From Alphaproteobacteria bacterium RIFCSPHIGHO2_12_FULL_66_14 (GTDB lineage: Bacteria; Pseudomonadota; Alphaproteobacteria; Reyranellales; Reyranellaceae), in assembly GCA_001767945.1 (NCBI GenBank), contig MEMN01000039.1, positions 5,067 through 38,763 of the forward strand: a DNA stretch of 33,697 nt, read 5' to 3'. Numbering within the stretch: position 1 is the stretch's first letter; every line of letters starts with the position of its first letter. The notes below the pieces were generated by a model. The model ran no database searches and was not told the origin of the DNA. It saw only the letters and a program-made list of their open reading frames with translations. The position numbers were made by a program, and so were the translations under genes. Of the stretch, positions 7,873-15,099 are shown in pieces.

Positions 7873-9072
7873 ATGAGACTTAACCTGTTGAAGCCGGCCC
7901 TGCTGGGCGCTGCGGTCGGCCTCGCCGCCCTGCCGGCGCTCGCGCAGACCAAGGTTACCAACCAGGGCATCACGGCCACCGAGATCGTGCTCGGCACCCA
8001 TCAGGACCTCAGCGGTCCGATCAAGGTATGGGGCGTGCCGGTGCTGAACGGCATGCAGCTCGGCGTCGACGAGGTTAACGCCAAAGGCGGCATCCACGGC
8101 CGTAAGATCAAGCTGATTGCCGAGGACAGCCAGTACGACCCCAAGAAGGCCGTGCTCGCCAGCCAGAAGATGGTCGAGAAGGACAAGGTCTTCGCCATGG
8201 TCGGCCCGATGGGGTCGCCCACGGTGCTGGCCTCGCAGGACGTGCTGTTCGACGCTGGCGTGCCGCAGCTCTTCCCGCTGACGGCGGCCGAATTCACCTT
8301 CAAGTTCGACCCGAAGAAGCCGCAGGAGCGTCTGAAGTTCAGCAACCTCCTGCCCTACGTCGAAAGCACGCGGGCAGGCGTGAAGTACATGGTCGAATGG
8401 AAGAAGCCCAAGGCCGTCTGCATCATGTACCAGGACGACGAATACGGTAAGAACGTGTTCGACGGCTTCACCCAGCAGCTCAACGCCATGAAGATGAAGG
8501 CGGCGTCGGTCACCACCTACAAGCGCGGCGCCTCGGACTTCTCCGCCCAGGCCGCCAAGATGAAGTCCGACGGCTGCGACATGGTGCTGATGGGCACCGT
8601 CATCCGCGAGACCATCGGCCTGATGGCCGAGGCCAAGAAAATCGGCTTCGCGCCGATCTGGCTCGGTGCCACGCCGGTCAATGTTCTCGAGATTCCGGCA
8701 CTGGGCAAGGAGCTGGTCGAAGGCCTCTACGCCATCGCCGGCTTCATCATCCCCTACCGCGACACCTCGACCGGCGCCGTCAAGGCTTGGTGCGAGGCCT
8801 ACTTCAAGAAGTTCGGCATCGAGCCCAACAGCCAGGCCGTCATCGGCTACAACGTCGTCATGACCTTCGCCCACTATGCCGAACTGGCGGGCAAGGACCT
8901 GACGGGCCAGAAGCTGCTCACCGCACTCGAGTCGGGCAAGGAATACAAGGACATCTTCGGCTCGCCGCCGACCAAGTTCTCCGCGACCAACCACCTGGCG
9001 ACCACGATCACCCAGGTGCAGCAGGTCAAGAACGGCCGCTGGGTGCTGGTCAAGGGCGACCTGCTCTTCTAG
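7873..9072 (+). CDS. Periplasmic binding protein of the Liv-type ABC importer
   Basis: The 399-residue protein is a type I periplasmic binding protein (Peripla_BP_6, LivK/AmiC-like) and would deliver the ligand to LivHM. It begins with a classical signal peptide, cleaved probably after LPALAQ near residue 25. The mature part opens with TEIVLGTHQDLSGP, the usual first strand and ligand loop, followed by NAKGGIHGRKIKL. AGGAGG at 7860-7865 supports the ATG at 7873. It is separated from the rest of the operon by a 137-base gap with a strong hairpin, which is common because binding proteins are needed in molar excess. At nearly 400 residues it fits the group that binds aromatic or aliphatic acids and amides as well as that binding amino acids. 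Confidence 0.93.
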   Translation: MRLNLLKPALLGAAVGLAALPALAQTKVTNQGITATEIVLGTHQDLSGPIKVWGVPVLNGMQLGVDEVNAKGGIHGRKIKLIAEDSQYDPKKAVLASQKMVEKDKVFAMVGPMGSPTVLASQDVLFDAGVPQLFPLTAAEFTFKFDPKKPQERLKFSNLLPYVESTRAGVKYMVEWKKPKAVCIMYQDDEYGKNVFDGFTQQLNAMKMKAASVTTYKRGASDFSAQAAKMKSDGCDMVLMGTVIRETIGLMAEAKKIGFAPIWLGATPVNVLEIPALGKELVEGLYAIAGFIIPYRDTSTGAVKAWCEAYFKKFGIEPNSQAVIGYNVVMTFAHYAELAGKDLTGQKLLTALESGKEYKDIFGSPPTKFSATNHLATTITQVQQVKNGRWVLVKGDLLF

Positions 9073-9101
9073 AGCGGCCACCTTATAGAGCGGCCACCTT
9101 A
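9070..9101 (+). repeat. Tandem duplication of a 16-base unit at the stop codon
   Basis: The 16-base unit TAGAGCGGCCACCTTA occurs twice in direct tandem, at 9070-9085 and 9086-9101. The first copy begins with the TAG stop codon of the binding-protein gene, so the duplication gives a second, out-of-frame TAG downstream. It looks like a simple slippage duplication in the 3' untranslated region, just before the terminator. Confidence 0.9.
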
Positions 9102-9113
9102 CGAAATGCGACA

Positions 9114-9147
9114 AGCCCGGGCGGGAAACCGCCCGGGCTTTTCTTTT
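9114..9147 (+). terminator. Intrinsic terminator of the liv-ligase-binding protein operon
   Basis: AGCCCGGGCGG (9114-9124) pairs perfectly with CCGCCCGGGCT (9129-9139) around a GAAA loop, and is followed by TTTTCTTTT. An 11-base-pair GC-rich stem with a stable tetraloop and a U-rich tail is a textbook rho-independent terminator. It also separates the operon from the convergent small gene that ends at 9159. Confidence 0.93.
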
Positions 9148-9158
9148 GACCGAGCCGC

Positions 9159-9479
9159 TCAAGGCTGCGGCGGCACCGGGACCTTCGCGTCGCGCAAGTA
9201 CCGCTGCAGCGTCGGGATGCCGCCGGCAGTGTTGCCTTCCTCGCACTCGGCGATGGCGTATCGCACCTGGATGTCGGCCTCCTCGCCGCCGCCATAGGTG
9301 GTGCCGAGGTCATCCCCGATGTCGCCGACATACTCGGAATACAACGTCGCAAGGCTGGTGCAATAGGCCATGCCCTGCGCCGCGGTAAGGCCAGGCGGCG
9401 GACCACCGGCCGTCTGGGTGCACGCCGCGGCGACGAATGGCGCGATCGCGCCGAAAAGATTGCCCCTGAGCTTCGCCAT
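9159..9479 (-). CDS. Small exported protein of unknown function
   Basis: The 106-residue product begins with a hydrophobic signal-like stretch (to about residue 20). It is followed by VAAACTQT, which could be a weak lipoprotein cleavage site (Cys near residue 20) or a plain signal-peptidase I site. The rest is a small acidic domain with two more cysteines (MAYCTSL and AIAECEEG), which could form a disulphide in the periplasm. An ideal AAGGAGG lies 6 bases upstream of the ATG, so it is very likely a real gene. I do not recognise the family. It points towards the operon terminator and stands alone. Confidence 0.75.
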   Translation of the reverse strand: MAKLRGNLFGAIAPFVAAACTQTAGGPPPGLTAAQGMAYCTSLATLYSEYVGDIGDDLGTTYGGGEEADIQVRYAIAECEEGNTAGGIPTLQRYLRDAKVPVPPQP

Positions 9480-9541
9480 GCGATCCTCCTTGTAGACGAG
9501 GCTACTGCAGTTGCCCCGACCTCGCTATGGTCTCCGCCGAC

Positions 9542-10330
9542 ATGAGTGGTGAACTCTCCGGACGCGTGGCGATCGTCACCGGTGGCGCCTCGGGCATCGG
9601 TGCGGCAGCGGCGACGCTGTTGGCAGGCGCCGGTGCCACGGTGATCGTGGCCGACCTCCAGGAAGCCAAAGCCGGCGCCGGCCGCTTCGTAGCCCACGAC
9701 GTCGCCTCGGAAGACTCCTGGAAAGTCCTGCTCGCCGACGTGCTGGGCCGCGAAGGCCGGCTCGACATCATGGTCAACAATGCCGGCATCTCCGGCGGCT
9801 CGGGCAACATCGAGACCACGACGGTCGAGAACTGGCAGAAGGTCCAGGCGGTCGATTCCGAGGGCGTGTTCCTTGGCAGCAAGTACGCCATCGAAGGCAT
9901 GAAGAAGACCGGCCCGGGCAAGCCCGCCATCAGGGGCTCGATCGTCAACATCTCCTCGATCGCCGGCCTGATCGGTTCGGCCGGCCCCACCGCCTACACC
10001 GCCGCCAAGGGCGCGGTGCGGCTGTTGAGCAAGAGCGTCGCGCTCTACTGCGCCGAGCAGAAATACGACATCCGCTGCAACTCGGTGCATCCGGGCGGCG
10101 TCGACACGGCGATCTTCAATCCGCTGTGGCAGATGGTCGGCCACGAACAGGGAAAGGCCTTCATCGGCGCGCGCCACCCGATCGGCCGCATGTCCGAAGC
10201 GAGCGAACTGGGCGAGGTCGTGCTGTTCCTGGCCTCGGACCGATCGAGCTTCGTCACCGGGGCGGAGATCGTGGCCGATGGCGCCATCACATCGGGCCTG
10301 ATGAGGAGGTCGCTCCTTGCCGCGCCTTGA
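9542..10330 (+). CDS. Short-chain dehydrogenase/reductase (first of a tandem pair)
   Basis: The protein is a classical SDR: the NAD(P)-binding TGGASGIG motif near the N terminus, NNAG in the middle, the catalytic Ser in NISS, and YTAAK as the YxxxK pair. It would oxidise or reduce an alcohol/ketone in the cytoplasm. It ends in the usual GAEIVADGAITSG stretch plus a short tail. The start is uncertain: ATG at 9542 puts the first strand at the usual distance, while an in-frame ATG at 9527 adds five residues; neither has a strong ribosome binding site. Its 3' end contains the AGGAGG that serves the second SDR, and the two proteins share distinctive stretches such as IRCNSVHPG, so they look like a local duplication. 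Confidence 0.9.
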   Translation: MSGELSGRVAIVTGGASGIGAAAATLLAGAGATVIVADLQEAKAGAGRFVAHDVASEDSWKVLLADVLGREGRLDIMVNNAGISGGSGNIETTTVENWQKVQAVDSEGVFLGSKYAIEGMKKTGPGKPAIRGSIVNISSIAGLIGSAGPTAYTAAKGAVRLLSKSVALYCAEQKYDIRCNSVHPGGVDTAIFNPLWQMVGHEQGKAFIGARHPIGRMSEASELGEVVLFLASDRSSFVTGAEIVADGAITSGLMRRSLLAAP

Positions 10331-11075
10331 AGACAAGGTCGTGCTGCTGAGCGGCGGCGCATCGGGCATCGGCGCCGCAACTGCTCGCCTCGTCGTGCGC
10401 GAAGGCGGCAAGGCCGTGCTGGCCGATCGCGACGAGGCCAAGGGCCGGGCGATTGCCTCGGAACTTGGCGCCGCGGCGCATTTCGTGCTGCTCGACGTCG
10501 CGCAGGAGGCAAGTTGGCAGGCCGCCGTCGCGGCGGCGGTCGAGAAGTTCGGCGGCCTCCATGGCCTCTTGAATGCCGCGGGCATCGGCGTGCGCAACGA
10601 CATCGAGAGCTGCACGCTCAAGGAGTACCGCCGCGTCAACGACATCAACTCTCTGGGTACGTTCCTCGGCTGCAAGGCGTCGATCACGGCGATGCGCGAG
10701 TCGGGCGGCGGCTCGATCGTGAACATCTCCTCGGTGCTGGGCCTGCGCGGCGCCGCCCACGCCGTTGCCTACTCGGCCAGCAAGGGCGCGGTGCGCTCGC
10801 TCACCAAGAACGTGGCGCTGCATTGCGCCCAGATGAAATACAACATCCGCTGCAACTCGGTGCATCCGGGCTACATCGACACGCCGATGATCGCGCCCCG
10901 GTTCGACCAGAATGTCGAGAACATGACTGGCCGGCAGTTCCTCGAGGAGCTGCATCCGCTGGGCCGTCTCGGACGCCCCGAGGAAGTGGCCAACATGATC
11001 CTGTTCCTGCTGTCGGACGAATCGACTTTCTCGACCGGCTCCGAGTTCGTCTGCGACGGCGGGCTTACGGCTTAA
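10317..11075 (+). CDS. Short-chain dehydrogenase/reductase (second of a tandem pair, TTG start)
   Basis: This 252-residue SDR has SGGASGIG for cofactor binding, NAAG, NISS and YSASK. It begins with TTG at 10317, giving MPRLEDKVVLL, and AGGAGG at 10304-10309 lies 7 bases upstream inside the preceding SDR, so this start is well supported. The reading frames overlap by 14 bases, implying coupled translation. It shares IRCNSVHPG and the CA-x-K-Y segment with its neighbour, indicating a tandem paralogue. The pair might act on related alcohols or form a mixed tetramer; the substrate cannot be inferred. Confidence 0.92.
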   Translation: MPRLEDKVVLLSGGASGIGAATARLVVREGGKAVLADRDEAKGRAIASELGAAAHFVLLDVAQEASWQAAVAAAVEKFGGLHGLLNAAGIGVRNDIESCTLKEYRRVNDINSLGTFLGCKASITAMRESGGGSIVNISSVLGLRGAAHAVAYSASKGAVRSLTKNVALHCAQMKYNIRCNSVHPGYIDTPMIAPRFDQNVENMTGRQFLEELHPLGRLGRPEEVANMILFLLSDESTFSTGSEFVCDGGLTA

Positions 11076-11102
11076 GGTCGAATCGTCGGCAGAGTGCCGC
11101 CA

Positions 11103-11429
11103 TCAGCCGATCGCCAGATGGGTGATTTGCTCGCCTGCGACGGTGAAATGATAGCGCAACTGGGCCGGGCTTCCTGGGAATGTGCCCGAGACCAAGGCAG
11201 TCACGATCGTCTTTGCATCCGACTGATCGACGCCGGTCGGCGTGACGGTGACGCGGTACTTGCGGGTGGTTTCCTCCATCCAATTGCGAATGGCGAGGTG
11301 GCCAACCATTTCCTGCCCTTCGTCGCAGACAGACGCCAGGTCGGAGAAGGTGGCAAGCATGGCGTCGATGGCGTGCAGGTTCTTGGCTTCGAAGTACTTG
11401 GCAATCGGTGTCGGCAGAATTGGGAACAC
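11103..11429 (-). CDS. SnoaL/NTF2-like protein
   Basis: The 108-residue protein has the size and pattern of a SnoaL/NTF2-like fold: an N-terminal helix (IAKYFEAKNLHAIDAMLATF), then GHLAIRNWMEET, then alternating strands ending in YHFTVAGEQITHLAIG. Members of this fold include polyketide cyclases, isomerases and many uncharacterised small binding proteins. The start is the GTG at 11429, chosen because GGAGGG lies 8 bases upstream; longer frames would lack such a site. It is divergent from the HxlR regulator at 11489 across 59 bases. That is the usual arrangement when an HxlR protein controls its neighbour. Confidence 0.8.
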   Translation of the reverse strand: MFPILPTPIAKYFEAKNLHAIDAMLATFSDLASVCDEGQEMVGHLAIRNWMEETTRKYRVTVTPTGVDQSDAKTIVTALVSGTFPGSPAQLRYHFTVAGEQITHLAIG

Positions 11430-11442
11430 GAGGGACTCCCTC
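11430..11442. promoter_or_regulatory. Short palindrome covering the SnoaL-like gene's ribosome binding site
   Basis: GAGGGA-C-TCCCTC is a perfect 6+1+6 palindrome lying immediately before the GTG start of the minus-strand gene and including part of its Shine-Dalgarno sequence. It sits in the 59-base gap to the divergent HxlR-type regulator. It could be an operator half of that regulator or an RNA hairpin masking the ribosome binding site. It is short, so chance is possible. Confidence 0.3.
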
Positions 11443-11488
11443 CGCTGGTTGGGTTGGGTCTGCCTCCGATATTGGCTAGGCTGCGGAA

Positions 11489-11869
11489 ATGGCAAGAACG
11501 CACAAAAAAGTGGGGTACTCACCTACGGGTAAGCTCAAGGACGTCACGCCCGACATGGCGGCCAGCGGAGTCGAGGAAGCGTTCAGGATGCTGGAGGGCC
11601 GATGGAAGATGGTGATCCTCTTTCAGCTCTTCGCCCGCCCCGTCCTGCGCTTCTCAGAACTGGAGCGCGCGATCCCCGCAGTCTCGCAGAAGATGCTCAT
11701 CCAGCAACTGCGTGAACTCGAACGCGACGGAATCGTCGAGCGAAAGATCTATCCGCAGGTCCCGCCGAAAGTGGAATACGCCCTCACCGAATGGGGACGC
11801 GCGCTCTGTCCCGCCCTCGACGAATTGCTCGAGTGGGCGGCGCTACGAAAGCCGTCACTGCCCGCTTAG
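11489..11869 (+). CDS. HxlR-family winged-helix transcriptional regulator
   Basis: The 126-residue protein matches HxlR/MarR-like winged-helix regulators: LEGRWKMVILFQLF (the usual GKW...IL.L), RFSELERAIPAVSQKMLIQQLRELERDGIVERK (helix-turn-helix and start of the wing) and VPPKVEYALTEWG. The conserved N-terminal cysteine that in some relatives senses electrophiles is not present; residues there read ASGVEEAF. It probably binds the 59-base gap shared with the divergent SnoaL-like gene. The stop codon overlaps that of the convergent alpha/beta hydrolase by three bases. Confidence 0.92.
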   Translation: MARTHKKVGYSPTGKLKDVTPDMAASGVEEAFRMLEGRWKMVILFQLFARPVLRFSELERAIPAVSQKMLIQQLRELERDGIVERKIYPQVPPKVEYALTEWGRALCPALDELLEWAALRKPSLPA

Positions 11870-12750
11870 GTCTTCATCCCCGTGATCGAGGCGCTCATGG
11901 CGCGCGGGTCGCGCTTGGGCCAGCGACCTGAATCGACCTGGCCGATGAAGTCGCCGACGATCCGGTTGAACTGGTCGGGATCCTCCAGGTTGATGGTGTG
12001 GCCGCAGTTCGGCATCACCGCCAGCGCCGCCGACGGGATCTCGCGCTTCATCAACAGCGCCGGCGCGAGGCACGGCCAGTCCTCGTCGCCGGTCAGGATC
12101 AGCGTCGGCACGGTCATGGCGTGCATCCTGTCGACGAGATCGTAGAGCGAGGGCCGCCGGCCCTGGCAGCCGATCTGGGTGTTGGCCGAGCCCAGCGCCG
12201 AATGTTCTCCGAGCTCCTTCTTGAACCGGGCAAAGCCGCGCGGGTCCTTGTTCTCGAACTGCACGCGCGTGGGGCCGTAGGCGTATTTCTCGGCGAAGGC
12301 CGCCATGCCCTCGCTCAGCAGCGACTTCGCCACCACCTCGACCTCGGCCTTGAATTTGGCCTGCTGTTCCTTCTCGGCGCCGTAGCCCACGCCCGCCACG
12401 ACCAGCGAGAGCGCCCGCGTGGGATGGCGCAGGCCGAAATGCAGGCTGGCGAAGCCGCCCATGGAAAGGCCCACGACATGCGCCTTGCTGATCTTGAGAT
12501 GATCCATCACCGCCAGGATGTCGTCGGTGGCGCGGTCCTGGCTATAACTCTCGGGTTTCTCCGGCACGTCGGACGGCGGGTAGCCGCGGGCGCCGTAGGT
12601 GATCGCACGATAGCGCTGCCCGAAATGGCGCATCTGCGCTTCCCACGAGCGATGGTCGGCGGCGAATTCGTGGACGAACACGACCGGCGTCCCCGCCCCC
12701 GTCTCCTCGAACCAAAGTCTCACGCCGTCGTCGGTCCTGGCATATGGCAT
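11866..12750 (-). CDS. Alpha/beta hydrolase
   Basis: The 294-residue protein is an alpha/beta hydrolase. The nucleophile Ser96 lies in GLSMGG, the acid is probably Asp224 in TGDEDWP, and the base is His251 in NCGHTINLEDP. An HEFAAD segment near residue 27 forms the oxyanion region. It would hydrolyse an ester, lactone or C-C bond in the cytoplasm; the sequence resembles 3-oxoadipate enol-lactonase/haloperoxidase-like members, but the substrate is open. The ATG at 12750 is preferred because GGAGGAAAACG precedes it. It is divergent from the dioxygenase at 12821 with a 70-base gap. Confidence 0.9.
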   Translation of the reverse strand: MPYARTDDGVRLWFEETGAGTPVVFVHEFAADHRSWEAQMRHFGQRYRAITYGARGYPPSDVPEKPESYSQDRATDDILAVMDHLKISKAHVVGLSMGGFASLHFGLRHPTRALSLVVAGVGYGAEKEQQAKFKAEVEVVAKSLLSEGMAAFAEKYAYGPTRVQFENKDPRGFARFKKELGEHSALGSANTQIGCQGRRPSLYDLVDRMHAMTVPTLILTGDEDWPCLAPALLMKREIPSAALAVMPNCGHTINLEDPDQFNRIVGDFIGQVDSGRWPKRDPRAMSASITGMKT

Positions 12751-12820
12751 CGTTTTCCTCCGGGTCGGCCCCGACAATAGCTCATGTGGCAGCCCCGTGA
12801 CGTGGTGATAGGCTCACCTC

Positions 12821-13558
12821 ATGAGCGAGATCGGAACCGGCCTGCAGAACGCCACGGGCATCCGCAACGCGGTTGCCCGCGCGGGTTATGCCTTCGTCGA
12901 AGCCTCGGACATGCGCGCGGCGCTCGTGCGCTTCGGCACGCTCGCCGACTGGCCGGCCTTCGCCGAGAGCTGGGGCGACCTCGAGGTCGACACCTACATG
13001 GGCGATGGCGGGCGCTACCGGCGCCGGCGCTTCGCCGTCTACGACGCCCCGCGCCAGGGCGCGATCGTGCGCGGGGCCCATCAGCCGCACTACCAGGGGC
13101 TCGACTACAACACGCTGAACGGCGGCATCGAACGCTGGTTCAAGCCGGTGACCGACGAGATCGGCGACGGCGCCTCGATGCGCACTATCCTGGAATACTG
13201 CCGCGCCCTCTTCAGCAAGCTCGCCCCCGACGCCGAGCGCTGGCATGCCGAGGTCCACCAGTTCCGCATCGAGGCCAAGTCCGGTCAGAACGGCAAGCCG
13301 ACGCCCGAAGGCATGCACCGCGACGGCGTCGACTACGTGCTGGTGCTGCTGGTCACGCGCCGCAACATCCGAAGCGGCACGACGACGGTGCACGACCTCG
13401 ACAAGCGGACGCTGGGCAGCTTCACCCTGACCGACCCGCTCGACGCCGCGCTGGTGGACGACCGGCGCTGCTATCACGGCGTCACGCCGGTCGAGCCGGA
13501 GAATCCCGCGCAACCCGCCTATCGCGACGTGCTGGTGGTCACTTTCCGCAAGAAATAG
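12821..13558 (+). CDS. 2-oxoglutarate/Fe(II) dioxygenase of the PF10014 (IDO-like) family
   Basis: The 245-residue protein matches the 2OG-Fe dioxygenase family PF10014, whose characterised members include L-isoleucine 4-hydroxylase. The iron ligands are readable: His166 and Asp168 in EGMHRDGVDY and His219 in RCYHGVTP; Arg235 in AYRDVLV is the likely 2-oxoglutarate anchor. The NIRSGTTTV segment is also typical. It would hydroxylate a small substrate, perhaps a free amino acid, using O2 and 2-oxoglutarate. It stands alone on the plus strand between a divergent hydrolase and a convergent SDR, so the context does not name the substrate. The ATG at 12821 has only a weak ribosome binding site. Confidence 0.88.
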   Translation: MSEIGTGLQNATGIRNAVARAGYAFVEASDMRAALVRFGTLADWPAFAESWGDLEVDTYMGDGGRYRRRRFAVYDAPRQGAIVRGAHQPHYQGLDYNTLNGGIERWFKPVTDEIGDGASMRTILEYCRALFSKLAPDAERWHAEVHQFRIEAKSGQNGKPTPEGMHRDGVDYVLVLLVTRRNIRSGTTTVHDLDKRTLGSFTLTDPLDAALVDDRRCYHGVTPVEPENPAQPAYRDVLVVTFRKK

Positions 13559-14329
13559 CTAGCCCCCGATCGTCACCCCCGCATCAGCAATGAGCGTCTG
13601 GCCGGTGATGAAGGCGCCGGCCTTGCCGGCGAGCAGGACGGCGAGGCCCGCGATGTCGTCGGGCTCGCCGATGCGGCGCAGCGGCGCGGTCGACAGGCGC
13701 TTTTCGAGATACTTGGGGTCGTCCCACAACGCCTTGGCGAAGTCGGTGCGCACCAGTCCGGGCGCGATGGTGTTTACCCGGATGTTGTCGGGCCCGTACT
13801 CGGCCGCGAGGTTGCGCGCGAGCTGCATGTCGGCTGCCTTGGAGATGCAGTAGGCGCCGATCACTGTGCTGGCGCGCACGCCGCCGATCGACGACACGAT
13901 GATGATCGAGCCGTCCCTCTTGGCGCGCATGTCGGGCAGGCAGAGATTGACCATCCACATGTTCGAAAGAATGTTGTTGTGCATCACCTTCATGAAGACG
14001 TCGTCGGGCAGCTTCTCGTTCGGCCCGTAGTAGGGATTGGACGCCGCGTTGCACACCAGCACGTCGACCGGTCCGAGCTGCTTTTTCGTTTCGGCGAACA
14101 GCCGCTCGACCTGCGCCTTGTCAGAGATGTTGCAGGGGATCACCGTGGCATGGCCACCGGCCGCCCGGATCTCCGCCGCCGCCGCCTCGCAGGCCGGCGC
14201 CTTGCGCGACGACACCACGACCTTGGCGCCCGACAGGGCGAGGTGCATCGCGATCGACTTGCCGATGCCCTTGCTCGAGCCGGTGACGACGGCGACCTTG
14301 CCGGTGAGGTCAAAAAGTGGCGATGCCAT
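13559..14329 (-). CDS. Short-chain dehydrogenase/reductase
   Basis: The 256-residue SDR has TGSSKGIG for the cofactor, CNAA (variant of NNAG), IVSS and YCISK as catalytic Ser and YxxxK. The stretch SNPYYGP and the C-terminal TGQTLIADAGVTIGG resemble DHRS4/SDR25C-like carbonyl reductases. AGGAGG lies about 7 bases upstream of the ATG. Its stop codon abuts that of the convergent dioxygenase, the two stops forming TAGCTA at 13556-13561. Substrate unknown. Confidence 0.92.
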   Translation of the reverse strand: MASPLFDLTGKVAVVTGSSKGIGKSIAMHLALSGAKVVVSSRKAPACEAAAAEIRAAGGHATVIPCNISDKAQVERLFAETKKQLGPVDVLVCNAASNPYYGPNEKLPDDVFMKVMHNNILSNMWMVNLCLPDMRAKRDGSIIIVSSIGGVRASTVIGAYCISKAADMQLARNLAAEYGPDNIRVNTIAPGLVRTDFAKALWDDPKYLEKRLSTAPLRRIGEPDDIAGLAVLLAGKAGAFITGQTLIADAGVTIGG

Positions 14330-14637
14330 GAGCGTTCCTCCTGATGTGCTGCCGCAACAGATAGCAAATTACCGGACACGAAGGGCCCGGATTCCGTCCG
14401 ACACGCCGTCCGGAAACGGCTTTGCGAAACGGTGAATTTCCACGCCGCGCCAAGGATTTACGCCCGCCCTTTCGGGCGGCGTCGCGGAGTGCCCTCCGAC
14501 GTCTGGCGCGCGCTTTGCGTGGCGGCAATCGCGGACCGGAGGCTGTGTCGTTTTGCGGACGAAAATAGCGAAAGCCGTATCGCGGAACGACCGACGGCGC
14601 TAAAACCGATGCACGATCTTGGGGGGAGCTTCACGTC
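14330..14637. other. Gene-free gap with a hairpin
   Basis: This 308-base stretch separates a minus-strand SDR from a plus-strand small gene and must hold both promoters. I see no convincing -35/-10 pair. An imperfect hairpin is present at 14460-14482: ACGCC...GGCGT outside, GCCC-TTTC-GGGC inside, with a single bulged base and no U-run, so it is more like a palindromic unit than a terminator. No coding pattern is visible. Confidence 0.5.
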
Positions 14638-15099
14638 GTGGTTCCTGGCCGCATCATCGCGGTGACCGCCGCCTGTGCGGGCTTCAGCGCCTGCCAGCCG
14701 GACCTTGCGCATCATCCCATCAACCTCGACTTCCCGGGCAACGGCGGGCATGCAGTGAGCAGCCCCGAGCCGATCGAGGCGGGCAAACCCCTACCCCTGT
14801 CGCCGCTACAGCAGGAAGCCATCGTGGTTGGCGTAACCCGATGGCTGAAGGACGGCGCCTCGGCGCAATTCGGCGAGATGGGGGCGTCGCGGAACAGCCG
14901 TGGCGTGATCGCAGTCTGCGGCACCGTGGACGGCCGCAACACCGCTGGCCGCCTCGTCGGGCTCTCGCCCTTCGTCGGCGTGCTGAAGGGAACGGCTGCG
15001 GTGCCCATCTTCGTGCTGGTCGAGATCGGCACCGCGGCCGCCGACCGGGCGGTGGTGGTGTCGATCTGCCGGGACAGCGGAATCCCCGGGATCGGCTAG
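14638..15099 (+). CDS. Small exported protein of unknown function
   Basis: The 153-residue product starts with GTG at 14638, about 9 bases after GGGGGGAG. It has a short hydrophobic N terminus ending in AGFSACQPD, a plausible lipoprotein or signal-peptidase site around Cys19. The middle contains CGTVDGRNTAGRLVGLSPFVG. This resembles a motif (Cys-Gly-x-Val-Asn/Asp-x-Lys/Arg-Asn...Gly-x-x-Pro-Phe) that I associate with small uncharacterised envelope proteins of alphaproteobacteria. Another cysteine follows in VSICRD, so a disulphide is possible. Function unknown. Confidence 0.65.
   Translation: MVPGRIIAVTAACAGFSACQPDLAHHPINLDFPGNGGHAVSSPEPIEAGKPLPLSPLQQEAIVVGVTRWLKDGASAQFGEMGASRNSRGVIAVCGTVDGRNTAGRLVGLSPFVGVLKGTAAVPIFVLVEIGTAAADRAVVVSICRDSGIPGIG

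Noticed and set aside
9527-9541. Longer start for the first SDR (ATG 9527)
   Set aside because: It adds five residues before the usual N-terminal strand, and neither start has a good ribosome binding site. Noted as an alternative, not adopted.
11087-11099. CGGCA-GAG-TGCCG hairpin between convergent genes
   Set aside because: Five-base stem without U-run on either side; too weak to call a terminator.
13556-13561. TAGCTA shared by convergent stop codons
   Set aside because: Six-base palindrome produced by two abutting stops. It is compact packing rather than a regulatory site.
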